Numbered from the stretch's first letter, positions 10,441 to 23,977 are shown. The stretch: 64,000 bases of DNA from Manihot esculenta (GCF_001659605.2 NC_035173.2:12384293-12448292), one strand, 5' to 3'. Numbers and translations: made by a program. Notes: generated from the letters alone by a model not told the origin.

Positions 10441-12900
10441 GACCAGATGATATTTGAATTCCGCATACCAATGTCGTGATTTTAAACGGTCTTGTTATTT
10501 ATATATTATCAAACTCTCATATTATCATCTATACAAGTATCCTCTTTTTTTTATGAGATGCTTTGAATTCTCATCCTTTTTCTTATGAGACGCTTTAAAG
10601 AATTCAAATTCTTTTGGAGCTTTTCTATTTTTCGTTTTCTAAATTATTTTTTTAATTTATCATATAACACCATCTATTTAATCTAATTATTAAATAAACA
10701 AAGTTTCATAGATAGAAGATACATAATTTTTTTCTTAATCTTGTATAGCATTTTCTTTCTCAAGCATATACATTTTTATTCTTCACATTCACATCAGCAT
10801 TATTGATAGTATTTATTCTTTTTATAAATAGTAAATCAAACCAAAATTTGAAATTATGTACTGCAAAACATAAAAAAAAAATATATGACCAATAAATAAA
10901 AAAAAATATTTATTCTTCACCAGCTGATTGTTGCATTTCTTTGGTTAATAGAGTTAGAGGACTCTTTCAAGATTAACATTTGGTTAGGGTTTAGAACTCC
11001 TTCAGCTAATTAAGCAAATTTCTCGGCAGATTGGCTGGCTAACTTTGCTTAGATCTTTCTCATATGTATTGCCTTTAAGAAACATAATATTTTCAAAAAA
11101 GAATGCAAATATCAATAATTAAAACTTCTATTTGGATATCATCTAGATAGAAGATAATAATATTCTATTATTTACACAACATAAATTTTTGTAATAATAT
11201 AATTTTAGAAACTTTCTATATCCACAAAAAAGTTTAAAATAAGGTGAATAATATTCAATTTAAATGGAAATATCAATCTAATCAAATCAATTTAGTAATT
11301 AATTTGATTTTATATTTTTTTATTTGATTTAATTTAGTTTTAATTTTTAAAAATTTAATTATTTTTTTTCGCTTTCTTTGTAGTAAAAAAAATTTTGATA
11401 AAATTGAACCGATTAATTAGTAATACCATATTTTTTTATAATATAGAGAAATCATGTTCCAACTAATATTTGAAATATTTTAATTAAATTTTAAAAAATT
11501 AAAAATAAAGTTTAAAAAATAAAAAAGTTCAAATTAATTTCTCTTTTAATTCAGTATTATTTTATTTTTATAAATATTTTTATTTAATTTAATTTTAAAT
11601 TCAACGAAAACCTTAATATAAATCTTTAATCAAAAGCAGTCAATATTCTACTTTGTATGTTCAACTATCAAAAGCTAAAAAATATTGCAATAAATAAAGC
11701 AAGACGAAAACTCTCTAAAGACAGAAAATAGGAAGAGAAAATCTTAGATTTATTCTTAAGGGACACAATGAATCTAAATTTATTCTAAATGGATACATAA
11801 TTTGGATTTATTAGAAAAAAAATTTGTTTATTTTAATTCAAAACTCCATTAAAACTTCTGTATTATTTAAAGGTGAGTGGTTGGGTTATAATATAAAATT
11901 TAAATTAAATAAAATTTAATGATCCATTGACCACCAACACTCAAATTTTAGTCAAATTCTTATAGAAGAATCATACTTAAAATTTATCAGAACACACTAT
12001 GCGAGTTGATCTATTAATGCGCAATTCCGTCTACGATCGAGTTGGTCAGACTAAACGGAACCCGAACTTATCAAAGGGGATCCAACTTATTTAACGTGAT
12101 GGAAGAGTAGAGGAGAGCACACTATACGAGTTGGTCTATTAATGTGTAACTCAATTTATGATCGAGCAGGTCAGACTAATAGGGACTTAACTTATTTAAC
12201 GTGACGGAAGAATAGAGGAGCATGCACAATTATACCTCCTACTAGTATGAATATCGAAAAAGAATTAAATGACTGTTTGATGGTGAGAACTCATATAAGT
12301 TCGTATGTACGACTCTATATAATAACGATATATGGCGCTATAATAAAATGATGGTTATATAAAAGAAATAAAAGAGAAAGTATAAACCATCCAAACCAAA
12401 CTCATCACTCATACCAAAACTTTACGTTTTTTTTTTTCGGATGTTAAAATTAATCTGAATTTTTATTTTTATTTCTAATTATTAGCTTTTCAACAAATTT
12501 TTATTTTAAAAGTTGAATAATGAAAAATAAAAAATCATTTAAAATTCATTTTATTATGATAGAATATTTAAATTTGAAGTTAAGAATTTAAATTTATTTT
12601 TAACATAAATTCTTAATAAATTATAAATTTTGAATTGCATTCTCTTTAGTTTCATTAATCCGAAACCAAACGATTAATACAATGCTTCGTTCTCTTCCTA
12701 ATAAGACAAGTAAAACAAGTCAAAGTGTGGAGTAGCTCATTCAGAAGACTTTTGAAACGTGGTTATTCCACAATGTACTGTATTACACGCGCGGAGGAAT
12801 GGAGCGTGAGCAGAAATAGAAAAGCAGAGTCATTCGTCTGTGGCAACCCATTGCCAAAATAGCAGAGCAAGATTGTTAGAAGGTGCAGTGGGGACAGGGA
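10441..12900. other. AT-rich intergenic region upstream of the kinase-like gene
   Basis: No coding frame was recognised. The only structured part is a two-copy tandem duplication at 11993-12220. The last few hundred bases become less AT-rich and probably hold the promoter of the downstream gene, but no convincing TATA box was identified. Confidence 0.55.
11993..12220. repeat. Two-copy tandem duplication, period about 125 bp
   Basis: CACACTATGCGAGTTGATC at 11993 recurs as CACACTATACGAGTTGGTC at 12118. Both copies end in TTATTTAACGTGA followed by GAAGARTAGAGGAG. The copies differ by scattered substitutions and a small deletion in the second. Confidence 0.8.
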
Positions 12901-12959
12901 AAAAAATAAAATTAAAAATATTAAATAAATATTTTTCTTAAAAAAAAGGAAAGAAAGGA

Positions 12960-13435
12960 GAAAGAAAGAAAGGAAAAGCCGAAGACCGAAGGTCTTTTTC
13001 AGCTTTAATAGAGCGTCGCTTCCTTCTGTAGTTCTATTATTCTCAGTTAGTCATCGACCACCCTTTGTGACCCATTGAGTCTTCTTCTGCCGGAATTAAG
13101 CAAAAAGCAGCGCCTTCTTCCGCCGGCGAGACCAGACTTATTTCTCCAAACTCCTCCTACTTCACATGCTTGCAAATTCCCCGTTTGTGTTTACTCTCCG
13201 CTGTAAAATCCAACGCAAGAATCAGATCGAGAACTTGGAGTTGAAGAGTTTTGCAGCCGATTTTAGATTGCTAATGCATCTCCGAGGTTGGTTTCCCTAG
13301 GAGTCGCCTGCTTATTCTGTTCCTGTTATAGTTTCCGGCGAGGATCAACAGTAGCAGGGCGTGATTAACAGAGCAGAGGCGACTCGTTTCTGGTGAAATG
13401 CCGACAAGCCATTCTTGATTTTCCGGTGATTTATT
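12960..13435 (+). other. Probable 5' UTR of the kinase-like gene
   Basis: A CT-rich, less AT-biased stretch directly upstream of the 13-nt coding exon. It contains three upstream ATGs: 13166 (44-codon uORF), 13273 in the same frame, and 13398 (6 codons, ending TGA). The transcription start is not defined by the sequence alone. Confidence 0.5.
13166..13300 (+). CDS. Upstream ORF of 44 codons in the 5' leader
   Basis: ATG at 13166, TAG at 13298-13300. The peptide begins MLANSPFVFTLRCK and ends LRGWFP. It would be translated only if transcription starts upstream of 13166. uORFs of this kind often lower translation of the main frame. Conservation is unknown to me, so this may be chance. Confidence 0.35.
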   Translation: MLANSPFVFTLRCKIQRKNQIENLELKSFAADFRLLMHLRGWFP

Positions 13436-16400
13436 ATGAACTCAGCAGGTAAAATCTCACTAAGCCTCTTTCTCCGCTGTTAAGCTAAAAATGTGACCTG
13501 TTATGAAGGATTTCGTGGAAGAAGAATGGATTTTAGGAATTTTTTTTATTAAAAATATTTATAAAAAAAAGATAAAGTAAAGCGTCAGTCCAACTTGTTG
13601 CTTCTGCAGATCTTGATACATTATTATCGGGGTTATACAAGAAAATAAAAAAAAAAACCGATCAATGGATATTGATGCAAAAAAGGAAAAAAATTACTTG
13701 TTTTTAAAAGGAATTAATTTTTTACTTCTTAAAATTAAAATACAGTTATTTGTTTTTTCGTTATTGCCTTTTGTTATCTAACATTCTCTTCTACTTTTGC
13801 TTCCAAAAAAAAAAAAAAACAAGGAAAAAGAAGCTAACCATATAGAGTCTGAATTTATTGTTGCTTAAAATTTGATTATTTTGCGAGTTCCTTTTATTCA
13901 ATGCGCTGGTTGGATTCTTAAACTTGTGCTCTTTATAGGCAATTCTTTTGCTTCTGGGTTTTTTTTGTATGTTTATGGAATTAAAAGTTTCTGGGATTTC
14001 CTGAATTAGTTGCGATTCTTTTTGTAATTTTAGGATGTTATTTTAGGTTCTTTCTGTCTATTGCTTTGTCAGGAAGAAGTTTGATAATTATTTAGTTGAA
14101 GTTAATGGGACGTTTTGGCAGATTTAAACTTCATATGGTACTACTACTCGTTCTGGTCACGCTCTGTGTGGCTTATTTAATATTTTATTTTAATAATACA
14201 ATTTAGTATTTATTGCTTATATTTTCATAGTCATATTATAAAATTTCATTAATTACATCAAATACAATTCATAGTCATATTAAAATTTAGAATAATTATA
14301 CGCCTATCAAAATCAAATTAAATTTTTATTTCTTAATGATTATTAATTATTTTCCTTTAAATATTTTTTCGTAAGAATATAACAATATATATCTTTGGCA
14401 ATATAATAATTAAAAAAAGCAAAAGTATGCTAAAAAATGTCTTAAATATTGTGCTAATATTCAATAAATATTATTAATAAATAAATAAATCACAATAATT
14501 TCTTAAATTTTAATATTTTTTTTAGGTGAGGGTCAGGGATATGGGGAATCAAACCCGGGTAATAGGTAATATGTCTTTAGCTATTCCAGGTCTAAATTGT
14601 AATCCTCATTTTTGTATTCTGCTTTTTATTTGATCTTCACTCTTTTCTTCTAATTGAAATTTTTATAAGTGAAAAAGAGCGAGATTTTAATAATCCCTAC
14701 ACTTAAGAGAAATGAGCAATGTATTTGATTTTAAGTTTTAATAAATAATATTTTTAATATAGCCAATATAATTTTGCATTTGACGTAATATATAAAGATA
14801 TATACCATTTAATTTTAAATTTTGAAATAAACTAGCTAGGGGATTATTTCTTTTAATATGCCACTTTGGCAATTTTTGAAGTATCCTTATTAATTTTGGT
14901 GGCACATTTTTTGTAATCCTTAAGCATCAACATTCATATATATATAGAGTTTTATTTTAGATTAGCTAGGTAACAAGGTTTATTTTATTTTAAATGTTTG
15001 TCAGTAATTATGGTTGTTTCCCTTTTTCTTTGACAAATTTTTTTTAGTGATCCTTTAGTTTGAGTAATCAATTTTGAAGAATTAGAAAGAGAAGGAAGAT
15101 TAGAGTAAATAGTTTAATTTTTGATCTAGAGTAAATTAATTTATTTTTCCCTCTAACCATTCTGGTTGGAAGAAAATTAAAAAGGAAAAGTATATTTACA
15201 GGCACTATTTAGGCATAAAGCAAAATTTCCTGGTAACAAAGTCATTTTCGAATCTAAAGCGTTGTTACAGTAATTATTTAAAAATTCACCCTCAAGTTGG
15301 AGGCATTATATTATATGTCATATCATATGCAATCAATTTTAGTTCCTCTGAAAGATTTAGCAAGAATGTCTGCCAAGTGCTAACTGGTCATTTTACGCTG
15401 CAAAACTAGTAACAGTATGTCCGAACTTAATTTTCTGTTTGATGAAGTGGTAGTCTATCTTCATGGTTGTCTTTATTATTATTATTAAACATTATCCAGC
15501 GTCACTTCATTTTCACAAATTAGCTTCATTTAAACAACCTCCATATTTTAATTCTGAAGAAGTTGCTTTAACAGTACAGTCCCAAGTGTCCGGGGTCATC
15601 ACTTGATACTCTACTTTTGCACTTGATCTAGCCACTATATCTTGCTTTATTTTTCCAGGGTATTAGATTTCTTCCAATTAGGATAGAATATCCGTACAAA
15701 TTTGTTTGAGGGAGAACCTGCCTAGTCTACAGTGGAATACCCAACAATCTATTTATGCTATTTAACTTCATGCCACATACATTGTCCTAGAGATGCTTTG
15801 AAGACCTAATGATGCAAATTATTGTATTGCAATGACCGTGTTGAGGAGCTTGAAGAAACTAACTTCACTTACAGTAAATGAGATGTTTGGACATGTGATA
15901 GTTAAGCTTCACAACAAGTCCTTGTTACTGACTAAGGTCTTTCAAAGGCTCCGTCTCTCCAATTGTGTGTGTGCATGCATGTGTTTATAGGAGCTCCCCA
16001 ATTGTGTGTGTTAATGCATGTGTTTATAGGAGTCTCATATGGAAGGTTATGGCTACAGGACTACTGGGCTGGTAGTCCAATATTGTTACTTCATAATGCA
16101 AGATATTGGGAGTTCAAAACTTGAAGTTTCATATCTCCCATACCTTGATGCTCCATGTATATATAACATGCACATGAAAGATTGTTAAGGGTACTGAAAC
16201 CCATATTGGAGTCTTAAATATGATTGAAAACCATACAGGAGAGAATGTATTCACAACTATGATTCTTCCTTTAGCCATTCTAGTTGCTGAACACGTAATA
16301 ATTAATTAATTTAATGTTTCTGTAAATTTTACGAAATTTCAATTTTGTTTCTCCAGATTAGGAGTTTTTGGTTAAGTCATGTACATAATAATTTGGGTAA

Positions 16401-19400
16401 GAGAAATTTAGGTTTATGCTTGAAGGGAATGAGGGAATTCTGGTCTACTCAATAAAAATTTTTTTAGCAAACATGGATGTGGAAGTAGCCCCTTTTTTCT
16501 AGTCTTTTAACTAGCTTGAAAGTTACTCTTCTTGCTTTCCATTTGTTCTTTGGTGCCAGTAGTTCAAAATATCTTGCTATTTGTTTTTGGTTCTGTTTCT
16601 GTTTTTTTTTTGGTTCCCCACTATACCGCTTCTTGTCATTTGTGTAGATGTCTTTTCGATATTGGTGCTGAATGGTACTTTATTTGAAGTCCCCATACAA
16701 GACTTTGAAATTTGTCCCATTTCCTACATGATTATCTATTGCATTTTGTCAAGTTGTCACCATGAATTAGGTGACAGATTTTTGGCTGATAATGTGAATG
16801 TCTTTCTTGATTACTCTGTCTGTGAGTCTATGTGTTTTCGCTTACTTTTCCTCTGCTAATTGAACTGTTGTCATGGTTAATGGTATTGACTTTTTTATTT
16901 GAATATTTGAAATTATAGATAAAATTTTGCTTAAAGCCTGTTATCTGTTGATTCTGATGTTCATTAGATTGTGTGTTCATGTTTAGATATTTTATTTATC
17001 TTTTCTGACCCAAGCATTTTCTTTTAGTTATATATTTTTTTATGATGAGTAATTGGATTTATAATATTGGCTTAGTTTCATCTACAGTAATCAAAATTAT
17101 TAGTTATCACTAAATTTTAGTTTCCACTAAATTTCAAATTGTAAGTTTTGATTGTTCCAATAAGGTCTTTGTTGCCAAATGTTTTATATGGTAATCAAGT
17201 AAAATTTTTTTAACACATTTCTATCTTTGATTATCCTATTTCTTGGTCCATATCAAATTGTGGCAAAGATATCAACAAACATTTGGCAATTCGGACCTTA
17301 TTGAAACAAAATCAAAGTTAGGTGACTTGTAATATAGATTTTAAATGACCAGATGTTTTGGAGGTGTGGATTTAAAAAAATTTAAATACATGTTGTCCTT
17401 TTAGCCTTTAAATGATCAAATACTTCATGTCTCTGCATTGCTCATGGATTAAAAATCTGATTTTTGTTTCCCAATATATGGATGATGATTAACTGATTGC
17501 TTCAGTATTGTTCTCGGTGGATATCTAGTTGTTTGTATTATATGATTCCACAAGCAATTTTCTAAACTTAGATGTAACTTTTCCCTTCTCGTCTTCTTTA
17601 ATATTAAGTTGATGACATTATAGCATTTTGGTGATCTCAATGCAAACTGATATATCATATCAGATGCTGTGATCGTAGTACTTCCATTGTGGGATGTGTA
17701 CTACGTGCCGACTGCTGAATAATGCTGGCCACCATGGTTTTATTCCTTCTATTATTATTTTCCTTTTGAGGAAGTATTGCACAACTTTATGTATTTGTCT
17801 ATCTTTTGTACTGAAAGATCACTTGCAATTCATTAATTGCAGAACCATAATCTGTAAAATGTTCTGTTAAGGCTATATATATTGGTGTGTTGGCATAAGC
17901 TTCAGATTTTGCATCAGGCCTCTGTTGGGATAGAAATCCTAACAACAGTTATAAAAGAGAAAAGACGGAAGAAAAGGAGAGAAGAATGCTATTGGTTCTT
18001 GATATTAGAATGACTGCTACAATAGTCTTACAGCACCTTTCATTCTCTACGTTCCACCAGAAACTGTAATCACTTTCCCTCCAACTTCTAGCCTACTTTT
18101 CTTGATTTTTCTAACTTCCTTATCTGCCTAATGCTTTGCCAGTTATTAGGTAACAGCCATTAGCATAATTGATCCTTTAATTTAACGATTAAGGTCATTT
18201 AGGTTCTCAAGAAATTATACACATTTCCCAGGAAAAGTTTGAAGGGAAGTTTTGGGAAGAGGAGATCATGATGCATTTAGATTGTTGTCTAATCGCGAAA
18301 CTGTTTTTACATTATTTGTTTATAATGTAAGATATCTGGACTTCTCGTAAAGGTACCTTCATGTAAGGGATTGAAATTTAACAGTAGCTGTGCCTGCAGT
18401 ATTTATTAATGGAAATCAAATGCAGAAACTTATGGAAGTTTGTGGTAGTTCAAGGCTAAATTGAAACATGAGGTTTAACAGTTTAATTCAACAGTTATTT
18501 TAGACAATTCTTGTAATTGAGATGTTAATAATCGACACTTTTAATTTCCAGATTTTTTACCAAGCGTTAGTTGAAACTCTTTACTAATGTAATGGATTTG
18601 GCATGGGGATCTAGCCAATCAGCCCATCAGGGATTTTTAATTCTGTATTGAATTTCAACTTATAGTTAAACTTAAATTTGATGTTCTTCGGTGTGGTTTT
18701 TCTTAAGAAGTGTGATTGGTTTGTCTCATCTTTTTAAGCATAAAAATTCTTTAAATTTGATGCATTTCAACTTATTGCACTCATTGGACAGTAGTTCATC
18801 AATAGCTAAACAAACCATGTGCTTCTAACCCTCGTACTTTTACCTCCTGCTGTTAGAGTTTGTATATCTTTGCCGTTTTGCTTATTCCATAAATTATCTG
18901 CTGCTAAGTAATTGCATTTCTGATAGTAGTTCCGAAAAGGACAGTGATTCATGGTACTGAGATTGCTCAGATGTTCAACTTTCATGCATAATTATGCAAT
19001 TTTGAGTTTATAACTGCTTTATATGGATGTATATTGTGCTCCTCCCTTGCCCCACTGGATGTTTTTAATGAATTCACTTGAATTTTTACTTCTATTTTTA
19101 TTTTTTTGGTTAAAAAAGAGAAAAAAGTTTGTTAAGAAAGAAATATTGGCAGTTTTGAAACTTTACAAAGAAATACAATGGCTTGCATCAAGCATATAGC
19201 TGACTCAAAGGGAACATTCTTGAAAACAAAAAAAAAAATATCATTTATTTGATTTCTACTGTAGCAGAGGAATGAGTGCTCTCCCAATGTTAGAGATCAT
19301 ATATAGTATTAATTTAGGTACACAACTGTACGAGGTAACCATGTTCTCCATAATTTGTTTGGGCCTTCCAAGTACCAATTTTACTGTCAATTATCTGATT

Positions 19401-22004
19401 TAAATGAATGCATGGTGGTATGTATCAGAAGCAAAAATATATTGTTTTGGAATTATATTCTCTTTCTGTTATCTTTATTATTTTGCAGGAATTATTTTCC
19501 TTTTTCATAAACTACTCTCCACTATATAACAAAATATTAGTTTGTTAAAACTTTTGTTTTAAATTTTACCATCAATTTCCTGCTGTTCTGACAAACTCCT
19601 TTTTCCTTTTTTTCTTTGTCAAATTCACAAACGGGACTTTTATGGCTCAGGGCTTTCACAAAATGCTTTGGAGGACTTATCTCCGGGACAGAGTTTGAAT
19701 GGAAGTTTCAGGAAGTCTAGTTCTGGTTTGTAATACTTGATTAATCTTTTAATTTTTCTTCTCTCATTATACTTGAGAAGGCACTTTGTTCTCTACTGTA
19801 TCCATTTGTGTATTTTCTGCTACATGTAAAAGTTCACAGCTATATGAGATGGATTTCTGTTGGATGCAGTTGTCTCTACCCGCAGCGTATCTAGCATTTC
19901 TGCTTCAAGCAAGTTCATTCCTACTTCTAGAAGAGTGCTCAAGGCACTGAAAGACTATGGAAAGAAACTTGACAACCTTGAGTTCTTTAAACATAGTCTT
20001 GAAGATTGGGTATTGGAAAATACTGATGCAGATACAATCAATGACCAGTCTTTCAGGTCTCCATTCTCAATCGACAAATTGTGCAAGCTTGATTTAGCAT
20101 TGGAGGGGGTGCTGTTTCAGCAACTATGCCGTATGCCATGCTCTCCTTATGCTTCTAATGATTCAAAAGAAGATAAATATTTTGCAATAGAAGATTTTCT
20201 TCATGCTGTTGTGAATGGTCTATGGCGTACATTTTGGCGCAAAAATGGGCCACTGCCATTCTTCTTATCCTGTCCCTGCCGTCCTGGATCAAAATTTTAC
20301 ACTGTACAGAAGGCAAGATCAAGGGGAAGGCTTGAAGATCTTTCTGGTTTAGCTTTGATATCAAAGATTGGGACTGATTCACAAGTTCATTGGGGCAAAG
20401 TTGTGGAGCTTTCCTTATTTAGACCAGATATAACATCAGGTGATGAGTTGAAATTATCTGCCAGTTGCATATGTGAAGCCCTCTTCTATGGCATTCATAT
20501 ACTAGTTGCTAGGAGTTTGAGCAAGTTCCACACAATTGACAGCGGATCTGTTTTTATTTTGGTTTTTGATTCTAAATTTGGTGGTGTGGTGAAGCTTGGA
20601 GGTGATCTTAGTACACTTGAAATGAAGTCATCTAATCCATATCAATCTGTTATTGATTGGATCAAATATCATGCTGAAGTTAGAGTTTCCCCTGTTGACC
20701 GCGTGTGGAATAAGTTAGGCAACCCAAACTGGGGGGATATAGGAACTCTGCAAGTCCTTCTGGCAACTTTCTATTCCATTGTCCAGTGGAATGGACCACC
20801 AAGAAAATCAGTAGCTTCATTGGCCTCAAATCATAGTCTCCGTCTTCAGAAGCGTAGGTTAGAGTGCTGCCTTAGTGAAGGTGAAAATGTGCATTTCCAA
20901 CAAATGGGACATCAAGGAGAGATTGTAGAACTTAGCCAGAGTGATGATTCTTCTAGAAAACAATCATCACGCTTGAAGCTTAGGCAGGGTGATGTATTGC
21001 TGTTGGAGGATCAGCAGCAGGGGCATAAAAGTTTTCGAATTCAGAATTCTTTAGTCGGAGGGAACTGTTTTCTTTATAGTGTTGTTTCTCTAGATTATCC
21101 GTCTGATTTATTGACTTTATATGTGGGAGCCCATCCACATAGGCTAGAGCCATCTTGGGAAGATATGAGTTTGTGGTACCAAGTACAGAGGCAAACAAAA
21201 GTACTAAACATCTTGAAGCAGCAAGGAGTTACAAGCAAATATCTGCCAGAAATAATTGCCTCTGGCCGAATTTTGCATCCTGGTCTATGTCAGAAGGAGA
21301 GCCCTGGGGGTTGTTGCGATCACCCATGGTGCGGAACGCCAATACTTGTTACATCTCCGGTTGGGGAACAACTCTCTTTTGTAGTTGCTCAGCATAACTC
21401 ATTTTCCTCTGAGGAGGCAGTTCGGTGCTGCCGAGACTGTCTAGCTGCTCTCAGAAGTGCAACAATGGCTGGTGTCCAACATGGTGATATTTGTCCTGAG
21501 AACATAATACGTGTCATGGACTCCCAAGGGGCGAGAAACAGATTCTTTTACATGCCAATTTCTTGGGGACGTGCAGTTCTGGAAGACAGGGACAGCCCAG
21601 GAATAAATCTACAGTTCTCTTCGTCCCATGCACTTCAGCATGGGAAGATTTGTCCATCATCTGATGCTGAAAGCCTTATTTACCTCCTCTATTTTGTGTG
21701 TGGTGGGGCTATGCAGCAACAGGATTCTATTGAATCTGCCTTGCAATGGAGAGAGAGAAGCTGGGCAAAGCGTTTGATTCAACAGCAACTAGGTGAGGTT
21801 TCAGCTCTTCTAAAGGCATTTGCTGATTATATTGATAGCCTTTGTGGAACGCCATATCCTGTGGACTACGACGTTTGGCTAAAAAGGCTAAACAAAGCTG
21901 TGGATGGCTCAGCAGATAGAGGTAAAATGGTGCAAGAATTAGCAGTAACGTTAAGGTTAGAGGATGTTGCTGAGTGTTCAGGAGCTTCTGGAGGTGGCGT
22001 TTAG
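13436..22004 (+). CDS. Protein-kinase-like (probable pseudokinase) protein, 3 coding exons, 740 aa
   Basis: Coding exons are 13436-13448, 19651-19725 and 19870-22004. All borders are GT-AG, and the joined frame is exact at 2223 nt including the stop. The protein starts MNSAGLSQNALEDLSPGQS. The long last exon holds a basic N-terminal region, then a C-terminal kinase-like part. HGDICPEN at about 567-574 resembles a catalytic loop (H-x-D-x4-N), but the expected DFG is replaced by SWG at about 594-596. No clear glycine loop was found, so catalysis is doubtful. From memory the protein resembles a single-copy plant family annotated as protein kinase superfamily (Arabidopsis At2g40980 type); its role is unknown to me. 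The start is chosen because the 13-nt exon and exon 2 join in frame with conserved-looking sequence. The gene converges on MAP65-3. Confidence 0.8.
15290..15830 (-). pseudogene. Copia pol remnant (RNase H and C-terminus)
   Basis: Reading the minus strand downward with frame changes gives DIVARSSAKVEYQVM (family: VARSSAEAEYRAM), KQLLQN.NMEVV, TMKIDYHFIKQKIKFGHTV (family: KHIE.D.HFI..K...G) and HLADILAKSFRGTKID (family: QLADI.TK.L). Together these identify the end of a Ty1/copia RNase H domain. Several stops and shifts are present, and no LTR was recognised beside it. It sits antisense inside intron 1. Confidence 0.8.
15959..16036. repeat. 39-bp tandem duplication in intron 1
   Basis: CCAATTGTGTGTGTGCATGC... 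at 15959 is repeated from 15998 with two or three differences. Both copies end TGTTTATAGGAG. Confidence 0.85.
17130..17345. repeat. Inverted-repeat (MITE-like) segment in intron 1
   Basis: The left arm, about 17150-17185 (CAATAAGGTC...GCCAAATGTTTT), is the reverse complement of the right arm at about 17278-17310 (AAACATTTGGCAA...GGACCTTATTG), with a few mismatches. About 90 bp of spacer lies between. Outer limits and target duplication are not clear. Confidence 0.55.
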
Positions 22005-23977
22005 AGGCCATGCGGAAGGGGTTTTGCTTTTGTAATTATAACAAGGTTATTTTTCATTTATCATTTTCTTCTGCCAGCTTTTGTAATACTGGCATATATT
22101 TGAGATGGTGCATTGCAGATGTATTGTCATTTTTTGTTGGGTTCTTTTCTTTCTATGCCTGTTTACGGAAATTTCCTCTGAAAAAAGGAACAGATGGTCC
22201 TTATGGAGGTTGCAACTCAAATCTTTCCTCTTTTGTTTTTTTTTAATGCTTTTAATTTCCATTTTAAGGTTAATAGAAAATTAATCTCTTTAAAATTTGT
22301 GGTTGTCCTTTATAATAATGCCTTTTTGAAGAATTAAATACGAGTTCTAAGTGGGCTTTTCCTTTGCATCCCACTCTTTTTTTCTTTTCCTTTGTAATCA
22401 ACAAGGCCACATCTTTATTTCTGTATGAAAGGAAGGGTCCAGCTCTTTCTAATTAGCTGGCTCCTTACAAGTAGGGCATGAAATGAGTTTGATAAAAATT
22501 AACTGGGTTCAGATTTGGACATATACTCCCATCCGCTTACATTCATAGGAGTTTAAGATTTACCACAATTTTAGATGTGTATTAATTTATAAAGGGAATA
22601 CACATTGAATAACCAGAAAATTGGCACCAGGCTTTTTACGTTCTTAAAAAATAGGTAAAAAGTTATTTAAATCCCAACCAAAAATTTTTTAGAAGTCACT
22701 TGAACCATTTAAGTTTAAATTTTAATAACATTAAGAATTTATTTACAAAATGAATATGAAAAATTTTAAAATACAAATATTTAAATTTAAATTTAAATTT
22801 TTTAAAAATATATAAAGTCTTTACATCAACAAAACAACGAAAAGAATTTGAAATTTCCCTTTTTCTCATTAATTAAAAATTAAAATTTAATTTTAAATTC
22901 TCCATTAAAAATATTTTAATAGATATGTTAATTTTTTTATAAATTAATCTCTCAAATTTTATTACTGTTATATATTTAAAAAAATTAATAGGAATGGTAA
23001 ATTTTTAATGTTTTAGGTAATTGGTCGCTTAGATTTTTTTATTACTCTCTAATAATGTATAATTTATATATTATGAAAAAAATTTGAGCACTAAAATTAT
23101 AAAAAAAAGTATATAAAATTAATTATTAAATTTTATACTTAAATTTCTAAATATATTTTATTTACATGTTTAAAAAAACTAAAATTAATGATATAAAGTT
23201 TTATATAAATTTTAAATTATCAACTTAAGTATATATTTTTTATTATTCTATTAATCTTTAATTTTTATTATATATTTTATACACTCCATTCATACATGTT
23301 GATGGATGCGCATAGCGTAAAAAAAGTTTTCTTATTCCGCTACTGCTTTTTATGAATTTTGTTACTTATTTTATACACAGATATATATTTTTAATGATAT
23401 TTTAAAAATTTTTAAAGAAGATTCCGAGTGGTGTTTGATTGATGAGAAAATAAAGGTTAACCTGAATTGTTTTTGCATTTGTTTGAAGTAGAGGGATTAT
23501 TTAATACTTAAATTTAAGTTTAAATGTTTATATTTTTTAATAATATCTTTTTTATTTATTTCATTTATTTTTTTGACAATTTAATATTTTAATTAAACTC
23601 TAATAGTTGTAAAACTACTCCTTGAGGTAAAGTTTTAACATGAAACTGATGAAAAATGGCATTAACTAGTCAAGTTCTAACATGAAGAGATTTAAGAATA
23701 AAGGAAGTTTCCCTTTCAAAGTATAAGGTCATTTCAGCTAAGAATACTGCCAAATGAAAAACAATAATAAGAAGAATTGAAACTAAACCTAATCTTCTGT
23801 TCTGTCAGCATCACATTTTTAACAAACAAACCAATCTAGTCCACGTTTAATTCTCGTAGACTATATACACAATGGTAAAACAGCCAATTCCAAATTGACT
23901 TATCCCATATTACCAACAAAATCAAACCTTCAATAACAACAGCTACATTCCAAGTTCACCCAGAACTCAACCTTACA
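22005..23977. other. Spacer between the two convergent host genes
   Basis: The first 250 bases are probably 3' UTR of the kinase-like gene (T-rich, TTAATGCTTTTAATTTCC). The rest to about 23600 is extremely AT-rich. From about 23700 it regains normal composition and probably contains the 3' UTR of MAP65-3. No further gene seen. Confidence 0.55.

Larger units (their letters stand above)
13449..19650 (+). other. Intron 1 of the kinase-like gene (6.2 kb)
   Basis: Donor CAG|GTAAAAT, acceptor GGCTCAG|GG. It is mostly AT-rich and holds a decayed Copia RNase H piece on the opposite strand, a 39-bp duplication and a small inverted repeat. No host coding exon was found inside; the open frames there (for example 16581-16859) have no recognisable similarity. 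Confidence 0.7.

Noticed and set aside
16581..16859. 92-codon ORF rich in F, L and C
   Set aside because: Inside intron 1, T-driven composition, no recognisable domain.
17929..17960. TGTTGGGATAGAAATCCTAACA as a Copia LTR terminus in intron 1
   Set aside because: Resembles a Copia terminal repeat but is itself a short palindrome; no matching second end, primer site or tract was found.
21727..22011. 94-codon minus-strand ORF over the end of the kinase-like gene
   Set aside because: Shadow of the long + strand exon; no similarity and no splice or promoter context.
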